From an uncultured Candidatus Pelagibacter sp. (lineage in GTDB: Bacteria > Pseudomonadota > Alphaproteobacteria > Pelagibacterales > Pelagibacteraceae), in assembly GCA_905616455.1 (NCBI GenBank), contig CAJQSW010000012.1, forward strand, positions 1 through 11,991: a stretch of DNA of 11,991 bases, in the 5' to 3' direction. Below the pieces are notes generated by a model. That model did not search any database. It was not told the DNA's origin and saw nothing but the letters and a program-made list of their open reading frames with translations. This document shows, in pieces, positions 1 to 5,862 of the stretch. Positions within the stretch are counted from its first letter, which is position 1; each line of letters opens with the position of its first letter. A program made the position numbers and the translations under genes.

Positions 1-1276
1 AACTGATTTTAAAACAGAAGTAATAGCTGGTGTAACTACATTTTTGACAATGGCTTACATTATGTTTTTGAATCCATTTATACTATCAGGTGAATTTGCT
101 GGACCAGAAAAAGGTTTCTTTGATTTTGGAGCGGTATTCACGGCGACAATTGTTGCGACAGCACTTGCTTGTTTCATAATGGCATTTTATGGGAAAACAT
201 GGCCAATAGGTTTGGCTCCTGGTATGGGGATTAATGCCTTTGTTGCATTTGGCGTCGTTGGTGGAATGGGTTACACACCACAAGCAGCATTAGGTGCGGT
301 ATTAGTCGCTGGTGTTTTATTCTTAATTATTTCATTAACACCTATTAGAGCTTGGTTAATTAATTCTATTCCAAAAAGTTTAAAACTTGGGATTGGTGCT
401 GGCATCGGATTATTTTTAGCTATTATTGGTTTGGAAATTATGGGTGTTGTTGCTGACCATCCTGTTACTTTAGTAACTATTGGTGATATGAAAAATCCTT
501 TAATTTTACTTGCCTGTCTTGCTTTTGTTTCAATGATAGTTATGGAAAAATTAAACATAAAAGGAAATATAATCATTGGAATAGTTGTATTTAGTATTAT
601 TGCTTGGGCAACTGGACTTGCAAAATTTAATGGAGTTGTCGGAAGTATTCCTCCGATGACCTATTTATTTGATTTTGACCTAACGGCAGCATTTACAGCT
701 GGAATGTCCACAGTAATATTTACATTATTATTTATAGACTTTTTTGATACCGCAGGAACTTTAACTTCAGTAGCAAATGTTGCTGGAAAAGTTGATAAAG
801 ATGGAAAAGTTAAAGATATTGAAAAAGCAATGATGGCTGACAGTGTTGGAACTGTAGCTGGTGCATTAATGGGTACAACAACTGTAACTAGTTATGTTGA
901 ATCTGGCGCTGGTGTAAAAGCAGGCGGAAGAACAGGAATGACTTCTTTGACTATTGGAGTTTTATTTCTAGCCTGTTTATTTCTTTCACCTTTAGCAACA
1001 AGCCTCCCAAAAGAAATTGATGGAGCTGCACTTTTGTATGTTTCAGTTTTATTTGTAAGAAACATTGTTGATATTGAGTGGAATGATATTGGAGAATCTG
1101 CTCCAGCTATACTCGCAATGATTGCTATGCCATTAACTTATAGTATCAGCAATGGTATTGCTTTAGCATTTATTTCTTATGCTTTAATCAGATTGTTTAC
1201 TGGTAAATTTTCAAGCACTTCACCAGCAATATGGGTAATTGCGATACTTAGTGCTGTAAGTTTTGCAGTTGCTTAA
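1..1276 (+). CDS. NCS2/AzgA-family purine base permease (5' partial)
   Basis: Inner-membrane permease expected to import purine bases (hypoxanthine, guanine, adenine or xanthine), probably by proton symport. The frame is already open at base 2: codons 2-43 encode TDFKTEVIAGVTTF, the usual AzgA lead-in to LTMAYIMFLNP. The TTG at 44 is therefore an internal Leu codon, and the true start lies left of the window. About 424 residues are visible; the family is usually 430-450, so only a short N-terminus is missing. Family marks include GMGINAF (bases 221-241), FFDTAGT (740-760) and TVTSYVESGAGVKAGGRTG (881-937), which form the substrate and transport signature. Many hydrophobic segments run throughout. 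It converges on a purine phosphoribosyltransferase, which fits import followed by salvage. The family call is firm, but the exact base transported cannot be read from sequence. Confidence 0.93.
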   Translation, partial: TDFKTEVIAGVTTFLTMAYIMFLNPFILSGEFAGPEKGFFDFGAVFTATIVATALACFIMAFYGKTWPIGLAPGMGINAFVAFGVVGGMGYTPQAALGAVLVAGVLFLIISLTPIRAWLINSIPKSLKLGIGAGIGLFLAIIGLEIMGVVADHPVTLVTIGDMKNPLILLACLAFVSMIVMEKLNIKGNIIIGIVVFSIIAWATGLAKFNGVVGSIPPMTYLFDFDLTAAFTAGMSTVIFTLLFIDFFDTAGTLTSVANVAGKVDKDGKVKDIEKAMMADSVGTVAGALMGTTTVTSYVESGAGVKAGGRTGMTSLTIGVLFLACLFLSPLATSLPKEIDGAALLYVSVLFVRNIVDIEWNDIGESAPAILAMIAMPLTYSISNGIALAFISYALIRLFTGKFSSTSPAIWVIAILSAVSFAVA

Positions 1277-1286
1277 AAATAACTTT

Positions 1287-1315
1287 ATAGGGCTGGATTA
1301 AAACTCTAGCCCTAT
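1287..1315. terminator. Hairpin terminator between convergent permease and phosphoribosyltransferase genes
   Basis: ATAGGGCT (1287-1294) pairs perfectly with AGCCCTAT (1308-1315). The stem extends inward by a G-T, a G-C and an A-T pair to 11 pairs with a 7-base loop (1298-1304). On the plus strand it is followed by the T-rich run TTGTTTCTCTT. On the minus strand the sequence after the stem is AAAGTTATTTTT, a weaker U tract, so it may work in both directions. The TAG stop of the minus-strand gene (1312-1314) lies inside the right arm. Confidence 0.75.
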
Positions 1316-1848
1316 TTGTTTCTCTTAATTAATTCTTCCATAGATAATTCTTCGTAATGTTCTGTTGGCTGCACAATCCATGGATCTGAGTCTAATTTAA
1401 CTGGGCAAAAATCCGGCTCAAATGTAGATGATTTTTTTTTCCACAAACACGCTGTTTTAACTTCATTTATATAATTTTTTGTTGGTTCATATTTCTTTAA
1501 CCACTCTATACTTTTATTTAAAGTTAACCCAGTATCAGATAAGTCATCCACTAATAGCACTTTATCAAAATCTTTATTTTCAGCTAAAGAACTAATTTCT
1601 CTTGCAAACATCAATTGACCTTGCTTATCTTCCATACCCACTCCAGAATAACTTTGAATAACTATATATGCGATTGGCAATTTTAGAACTCTAGAAAGAA
1701 TATCCAATATAGGAGCTGCACCCCTCATAATACCAACTAGTACTGTTGGTTTATAGTTATTATGGATTTCTATTGCTAGTTTCTCAACAATTTTTGTATA
1801 TTCATCAAATGTGATAATTAATTTATCTGCCATAAAATTTATTATCAT
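1312..1848 (-). CDS. Purine-type phosphoribosyltransferase (COG2236/Gpt-like)
   Basis: Cytosolic type I phosphoribosyltransferase, expected to join a purine base (xanthine, guanine or hypoxanthine) to PRPP to give the nucleoside monophosphate. The PRPP-binding loop is clear at residues 97-110 (VLLVDDLSDTGLTL), with the two acidic residues D101-D102. A GIMRGAAP segment at 39-46 matches the pyrophosphate-binding loop region. DPWIVQP at 155-161 has the Trp that stacks on the base in Gpt-like enzymes. Length (178) is normal. Two starts are possible: ATG at 1848 or ATG at 1833 (Met6, MADKLIITF). Neither has a convincing Shine-Dalgarno sequence, and Met6 would widen the tight divergent gap. The stop codon lies inside the terminator hairpin shared with the permease. 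Base specificity is not determined. Confidence 0.88.
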   Translation of the reverse strand: MIINFMADKLIITFDEYTKIVEKLAIEIHNNYKPTVLVGIMRGAAPILDILSRVLKLPIAYIVIQSYSGVGMEDKQGQLMFAREISSLAENKDFDKVLLVDDLSDTGLTLNKSIEWLKKYEPTKNYINEVKTACLWKKKSSTFEPDFCPVKLDSDPWIVQPTEHYEELSMEELIKRNK

Positions 1849-1859
1849 ATAAATATAAA
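1848..1859 (+). promoter_or_regulatory. Candidate -10 elements for the glycosyltransferase gene
   Basis: The divergent gap between the phosphoribosyltransferase and glycosyltransferase genes is only 29 bases (1849-1877). It contains two adjacent TATAAA hexamers (1848-1853 and 1854-1859), placed 18-25 bases before the ATG at 1878. No convincing -35 was found at the expected spacing. In sequence this AT-rich such matches arise easily by chance, so the assignment is tentative. Confidence 0.25.
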
Positions 1860-1877
1860 TAAAAAAGAATAAAAATT

Positions 1878-2771
1878 ATGAAAATATTTGATTGCTGCAT
1901 GTATTTTGATGAAGATGTGGTTTTAGACGTAAGGCTTAATTTTTTAGATAAATTTGTTGATAAATTTGTAATAATTGAATCTGAATATAATCATAAAGGG
2001 GAAAAGAGAATCCCTTTATTTAACATAAATAAATTCAAAAAATTTAAAAATAAAATTAGATATATTTTAACAAGCGATATTCCTCCAGGTATAGAAAAAA
2101 TAAACAAAGAAGATAAACAAAATGAAATATATAGAAAATCAATATTCAATGCGTGGAAAAGAGAGAACCTTCAAAGAAATCAAATTCAAAGAGGACTAAC
2201 AGAAGCAAATGAAGAAGACTGGGTTATTATCTCAGATCTAGATGAAATACCTAATTTATCAGAAGTTGATTTAAAAAATACTCAAGATAACCTAATATTT
2301 TTTAAACAAAACATGATGTATTACAAATTTAATTTAAAGTTAGAGGATTATATTTGGGTTGGAAGCAAAGCATGTAAAATGAAAAACTTGGAGTCTCCAC
2401 AGTGGCTAAGAGATATAAAAGATAGAAAGTATAGCTGGTGGAGAATTGATACATTTTTTTCTAAGAGAAAATATAATAATATTTCATTTGTAGAAAATGG
2501 TGGTTGGCATTTTTCTTACTTAAAAAATCCAAAAGATATTGAAAAAAAGCTTAAATCATATCTTCATCATATAGATTATGATTTAAATCCTGTTGGTGAA
2601 AAAGGTATTCAGGATATGATTAATAATAAGAAAACAATTTATAATATAAAAGCTGACCAAAAAGAAAATAAATTTGATGGGACAAATAAATTAAATAAAA
2701 TTAATATTAATTTACTACCATCTTATATTTTAGAAAATAAAGATAAACTTAAAGATTGGATTGAAGAATAA
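1878..2771 (+). CDS. Glycosyltransferase family 17 protein (MGAT3-like)
   Basis: Predicted N-acetylglucosaminyltransferase-like glycosyltransferase of CAZy family GT17, related to eukaryotic beta-1,4-mannosyl-glycoprotein GlcNAc-transferase (MGAT3). The family pattern is complete: IFDCCMYFDE at 3-12, RLNFLDKFVDKFVIIES at 19-35, an RENLQRNQIQRGL segment at 95-107, SDLDEIPN at 119-126 with the metal/nucleotide-binding DxD (D120, D122), and GGWHFSYL at 208-215. There is no signal peptide or membrane anchor, so it probably acts in the cytosol on a soluble or lipid-linked acceptor. The gene is visibly more AT-rich than the permease upstream (11 G/C in bases 2641-2700 versus 31 in 241-300). Its TAA stop overlaps the next start as TAATG. 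No other polysaccharide gene is next to it, so the acceptor is unknown. Confidence 0.85.
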   Translation: MKIFDCCMYFDEDVVLDVRLNFLDKFVDKFVIIESEYNHKGEKRIPLFNINKFKKFKNKIRYILTSDIPPGIEKINKEDKQNEIYRKSIFNAWKRENLQRNQIQRGLTEANEEDWVIISDLDEIPNLSEVDLKNTQDNLIFFKQNMMYYKFNLKLEDYIWVGSKACKMKNLESPQWLRDIKDRKYSWWRIDTFFSKRKYNNISFVENGGWHFSYLKNPKDIEKKLKSYLHHIDYDLNPVGEKGIQDMINNKKTIYNIKADQKENKFDGTNKLNKININLLPSYILENKDKLKDWIEE

Positions 2772-3067
2772 TGAAGGGATATTGGATAGCACTATATAGA
2801 AAGATTGATAGTGTTGAAAATTTAAAAGATTATTCTTCTAAGGTAACTCCTATCATAAAAAGTTTTGGTGGGAAGCCGCTAGTTAGAGGTGGAGAATACC
2901 AAAATCTAGAGGGTGAAGATTTTTCAAGAACTGTAATTTGGGAATTTCCGAATTATGAAACTGCCCTAGAGTGTCATGAATCAAAAGAATACCAGGATGG
3001 ATGGGCATTAGCCAAAGATACCACTGAAAGAAATTTGCAGATTATTCAAGGTTTTAATACTGAATAG
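2771..3067 (+). CDS. DUF1330 family protein
   Basis: Small cytosolic protein of the DUF1330 family (98 residues, the usual length), with a dimeric alpha/beta ferredoxin-like fold expected from the family. Visible marks are KGYWIALYRKID at 2-13, a GGKPLVRGGEYQNLEG segment at 33-48, the VIWEFPNYETA strand/helix at 55-65, and ESKEYQDGWALA at 71-82. The biochemical role of the family is not established. It starts one base inside the stop of the glycosyltransferase gene (TAATG, 2769-2773), so translation is probably coupled and both are on one transcript. Its last 14 bases overlap the convergent DNA glycosylase gene. No link to glycosylation is known; the pairing may be only a shared transcript. 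Confidence 0.85.
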   Translation: MKGYWIALYRKIDSVENLKDYSSKVTPIIKSFGGKPLVRGGEYQNLEGEDFSRTVIWEFPNYETALECHESKEYQDGWALAKDTTERNLQIIQGFNTE

Positions 3068-3689
3068 GTTCTGGATCTATACTTCTCCATAAATACCAAG
3101 TTGCAACTGAACAATATGGAGTAAATCTTTTATTTAATAATTTTACAAATGATTCTGGGGGGTGATATCTTTTTTTATAATTTTTTGAAATCCCTCTCAA
3201 AAGACCGATATCTTGTATGGGCCAAATATTTGATCTGTTATATGTGAACAATAAGATCATTTCAGCTGACCATCTACCAATTTGTCTTAGTTGAGATAGG
3301 TAAATAATCGCTTCTTCATCCGACATTTTGGGAATTAATCTAGGGTTAAATGATTTATCTAAAGTTTGCTTCGCTAAACTTTTTATCCCTTTAACCTTCT
3401 GTTTAGTTAATCCACAGCTTTTAAGCTGAACAGAAGATAGTTTAAATACACTCCTTGCATTAATTTTATTTTTACATTTTTTTTTAAACTTTAAAAATAC
3501 TGAATTTGCTGCTGCAACACTAATTTGTTGTCCAATAATACTTTTACATAATGAAAAAAATATATCTTTCCTGGAGGTCAGTACTGCTTCAGAGGGAGAT
3601 TTATATTTATTGATTAACGAAGATATTATTTTATCTTTGTTAGATAAATATTTTTTTGCAGTATTCCAATATTTTGGTTTTTTACTCAT
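3054..3689 (-). CDS. AlkA-like DNA-3-methyladenine glycosylase II (HhH-GPD)
   Basis: Base-excision repair glycosylase that should remove alkylated bases, such as 3-methyladenine, from DNA. The HhH-GPD fold is evident: IIGQQIS at 51-57, the helix-hairpin-helix around LRQIGRWSAEMIL at 134-146, and the catalytic Asp in WPIQDIGLLRG (D160). At 211 residues it matches the short bacterial AlkA-type proteins without the N-terminal Ada-like or extended AlkA domain. There is no 4Fe-4S cysteine cluster, which argues against EndoIII/MutY. Its ATG lies within the 3' end of the EamA transporter gene (ATGAGTAA, 8-base overlap), so the two form an operon with coupled translation. Its stop overlaps the convergent DUF1330 gene by 14 bases. 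An A9 tract encodes part of the Lys-rich stretch near residue 70. Confidence 0.87.
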   Translation of the reverse strand: MSKKPKYWNTAKKYLSNKDKIISSLINKYKSPSEAVLTSRKDIFFSLCKSIIGQQISVAAANSVFLKFKKKCKNKINARSVFKLSSVQLKSCGLTKQKVKGIKSLAKQTLDKSFNPRLIPKMSDEEAIIYLSQLRQIGRWSAEMILLFTYNRSNIWPIQDIGLLRGISKNYKKRYHPPESFVKLLNKRFTPYCSVATWYLWRSIDPEPIQY

Positions 3690-4566
3690 GTCTAGTAGTA
3701 GATGGTATTGTTTGTTTGTGATAGATCTCTCTTTTAAAGATAATAAGAGAGGCCAGAATTACAAGAGATGCACCCACCAACGTTTTAGCAGTTGGTATCT
3801 CATTCCAAATTAAATAACCAAAACCTATAGCAAATACTAATGCCATATATTTTAAGGGTGCCACTAAAGATACCTCTGAAAGTTTATAAGATTGAGTTAA
3901 AAATAAATTTGCAGAACCACCAGTTACTCCAATTAAAGCTAAAAGAATAAAATCTTGAAAATTTGGCATTATCCAACCCATAGGAATTGTAGCTAAGCCT
4001 GCAATTGAAATTGTAATTGTAAAAAAAATTGAAATTAGCCAAATAGGTTCTGTCGTAGACAGCTTTCTAATTGTAATAGTTACAAAAGCCATCCCAATAC
4101 AAAATATTAGTGGAAGAAAATAAAGGTAGTTCATACCTTTAAAGCCAGGCTCAGCAATTATAATAACACCTACAAAACCAATCAAGACTGCTAACCACCT
4201 AAAAACTCCAACCTTCTCACTCAGTAAAAAAATTGATAATACTGTAATAAATAATGGTGCTGCATATGACAAGCTAACAACAACAGCCAAAGGAAGCTCC
4301 CTTAATGCGATAACTATTGCTATCAAGGCCATTAAACCCATAAGACATCTAAATAAGTGCTCTTTTGATCTTTCGGTTGTATAAAAGGTTTTGAGTTTAT
4401 TTTTTGGTATTAAAAAATAAGTAGGCAAAAGTCCAAAAAAACCTCTAAAAAACAATACCTCCCCTGTTGGATAGTCGCTTGACCATTTTACAAGCAAATC
4501 CATAACTGAAAATGTGCATACAGATAGGAACATATACAAAAAGCCTAGTTGATTTTTAGTAAGCAT
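3682..4566 (-). CDS. EamA/RhaT-family (DMT superfamily) transporter
   Basis: Inner-membrane transporter of the drug/metabolite superfamily, with ten predicted membrane helices in two EamA repeats (about residues 8-138 and 149-278). The first repeat ends in SYAAPLFITVLSIFLLSEKV (100-119), followed by the RWLAVLIGFVGVIII helix. The second ends in the matching APLKYMALVFAIGFGYLIWNE (236-256) and a final hydrophobic helix. The E117 and E256 positions are the usual acidic residues after helices 4 and 9. Length 294 is typical. Members export or import metabolites (amino acids, S-adenosylmethionine and others); the substrate here cannot be told from sequence. It is the first gene of a two-gene operon with the DNA glycosylase, and is divergent from msrA across 35 bases. 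Confidence 0.88.
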   Translation of the reverse strand: MLTKNQLGFLYMFLSVCTFSVMDLLVKWSSDYPTGEVLFFRGFFGLLPTYFLIPKNKLKTFYTTERSKEHLFRCLMGLMALIAIVIALRELPLAVVVSLSYAAPLFITVLSIFLLSEKVGVFRWLAVLIGFVGVIIIAEPGFKGMNYLYFLPLIFCIGMAFVTITIRKLSTTEPIWLISIFFTITISIAGLATIPMGWIMPNFQDFILLALIGVTGGSANLFLTQSYKLSEVSLVAPLKYMALVFAIGFGYLIWNEIPTAKTLVGASLVILASLIIFKREIYHKQTIPSTTRHE

Positions 4567-4575
4567 AAGAATAAT
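4549..4575 (+). promoter_or_regulatory. Weak candidate promoter for the msrA-RND operon
   Basis: TTGATT (4549-4554, four of six matches to TTGACA) and AATAAT (4570-4575, five of six to TATAAT) are separated by 15 bases. That spacing is shorter than the preferred 17. A start near 4582 would give a leader of about 20 bases before the ATG at 4602. The -35 would lie inside the first codons of the divergent EamA gene. High AT content makes chance matches likely. Confidence 0.25.
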
Positions 4576-4601
4576 TTGTAGATTAAATTAAAAGATAATC
4601 A

Positions 4602-5045
4602 ATGGAAATAGCAGTTTTAGGATTAGGATGTTTTTGGGGACCAGAAATTAAGTTTAGTAAACTCGAAGGAGTTATCAAAACTGAAGTTGGTTATTGTGGT
4701 GGTGACAGTAAAAAAACTACTTATAAAGAAATATGTACAGGTAACACCAATCATGCAGAAGTTGTTAAATTAGACTTTGATCCTAAGATTATTTCTTATG
4801 AAAAAATTTTAGACTTCTTTTTTGAAATTCATAATCCAACAACTCTAAATTCACAAGGTCCAGATTTTGGAACACAATACAGAAGCGAAATATTTTACTT
4901 AAGTGACAAACAAAAAGAGATTGCTGAAAATATTATAGAAAAAGTGAATTCAAATTTATCTGGAAAAGTTGTAACAAAATCTTCTTTATTAAAAAATTAT
5001 TGTCCTGCAGAAGAATACCATCAGAGATATCTAGAAAAAAGATAA
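4602..5045 (+). CDS. msrA: Peptide methionine sulfoxide reductase A
   Basis: Reduces the S epimer of methionine sulfoxide in free methionine and proteins, repairing oxidative damage with thioredoxin-type electron donors. The catalytic motif GCFWG lies at 9-13 with the nucleophile Cys10. Other family marks are GYCGG at 30-34, NTNHAEVV at 48-55, HNPTTLNSQGPDFGTQYRSE at 77-96, and the C-terminal PAEEYHQRYLEK at 135-146. Cys32, Cys45 and Cys134 are the other cysteines. E. coli MsrA has a longer C-terminal tail with its resolving cysteines, so this 147-residue form must resolve differently, with Cys134 or Cys32 as candidates (inference). There is no signal peptide, so it is cytosolic. It is the first gene of a four-gene operon; the next ATG follows its stop after one base. 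Confidence 0.93.
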   Translation: MEIAVLGLGCFWGPEIKFSKLEGVIKTEVGYCGGDSKKTTYKEICTGNTNHAEVVKLDFDPKIISYEKILDFFFEIHNPTTLNSQGPDFGTQYRSEIFYLSDKQKEIAENIIEKVNSNLSGKVVTKSSLLKNYCPAEEYHQRYLEKR

Positions 5046-5046
5046 T

Positions 5047-5859
5047 ATGTCATTAGTCAATATAAATTGGTTAGAAAAAAATTTAAATAAAGTAAAAATA
5101 ATTGATTGTTCATGGCACATGCCTCAAACAAAGAGAAGTGGTTTTGAAGAATATCAAAAATCACATATACAAAATGCAATCTTTTTTGATCTAGATAAAA
5201 ATTCTAAAATAAATACCAGACTACCTCATATGTTAACTGATATTAAATCATGGAAGAAAATTGTATCAAGTATGGGTGTTAAAAATGAGGACCAAATAAT
5301 AATTTATGACAATTCTGATGTAATTAGTTCTTGTAGATGTTGGTATAATTTTATTTACTTTGGGCATGACCCAAGTTTAGTTCATGTGCTAGATGGTGGT
5401 TTAAAAAAATGGATTAATGAAAAAAAACCAACAGTTAATGATTTAACAAAAACTATTAGTTCTGATTATATTGTGAATGAAAAAAAAGAGTTAGTAAAAG
5501 ACAAAGAGCAAATTGATGAAAATATTAATACAAATAAATTCAAGGTTATTGATGCAAGAAGCAAAGAAAGATTTGAGGGCAAGGTTCCTGAGCCAAGAAA
5601 AGGGTTAAGAAGTGGTTCTATAAAAAATTCTTTTTGCCTACCTTTTTCTGAGCTTATTAATGAAGATCACACATTCATTTCTAAGGAAAAAATTCTTGAT
5701 AAATTTAAATTGATTATATTTAAACTTGATGAGAATGTAGTATTTACCTGCGGTTCTGGAGTTACCGCTTCAGTTTTGGCTCTTGCTTATTCTTTAATAG
5801 ACATTAAATATATCCCAACAATTTATGACGGCTCATGGAGTGAGTATGGGAAAAATTAA
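5047..5859 (+). CDS. sseA: 3-mercaptopyruvate sulfurtransferase (two-rhodanese-domain)
   Basis: Cytosolic sulfurtransferase that transfers a sulfane sulfur from 3-mercaptopyruvate (or thiosulfate, in the rhodanese branch) to a thiol or cyanide. It has two rhodanese domains: an inactive N-terminal one (about 4-125, ending in VLDGGLKKW at 114-122) and a catalytic C-terminal one (about 155-268). The active-site loop is CGSGVTAS at 235-242 with Cys235. The CGSGVT form is typical of mercaptopyruvate sulfurtransferases, whereas classical rhodaneses often have CRKGVT. IDARSKERFEG (168-178), the EPRKGLRSG segment (182-190) and YDGSWSEYG (260-268) are standard family marks. Length 270 is typical. It sits one base after msrA and three bases before the efflux adaptor, so it is surely co-transcribed. 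The donor preference is inferred from the loop. Confidence 0.9.
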   Translation: MSLVNINWLEKNLNKVKIIDCSWHMPQTKRSGFEEYQKSHIQNAIFFDLDKNSKINTRLPHMLTDIKSWKKIVSSMGVKNEDQIIIYDNSDVISSCRCWYNFIYFGHDPSLVHVLDGGLKKWINEKKPTVNDLTKTISSDYIVNEKKELVKDKEQIDENINTNKFKVIDARSKERFEGKVPEPRKGLRSGSIKNSFCLPFSELINEDHTFISKEKILDKFKLIIFKLDENVVFTCGSGVTASVLALAYSLIDIKYIPTIYDGSWSEYGKN

Positions 5860-5862
5860 AAC

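Noticed and set aside
44..46. TTG at 44 as the start codon of the permease
   Set aside because: The frame is open to the window edge, and the upstream codons encode the conserved AzgA N-terminal segment, so TTG is an internal leucine.
86..576. Two minus-strand open frames (86-283 and 271-576) antisense to the permease
   Set aside because: They lie wholly inside a well-supported membrane protein gene, have no recognisable domain, and are shadows of its codon pattern.
1878..3067. Glycosyltransferase-DUF1330 pair as a mobile or phage island
   Set aside because: No integrase, transposase, direct repeat or tRNA gene borders it. Only its higher AT content suggests transfer, which is not enough.
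3610..3813. Plus-strand open frame of 67 codons across the glycosylase/transporter junction
   Set aside because: It is antisense to the overlapping 3' and 5' ends of two recognised genes, shows no family signature, and has a composition typical of a reversed reading frame.
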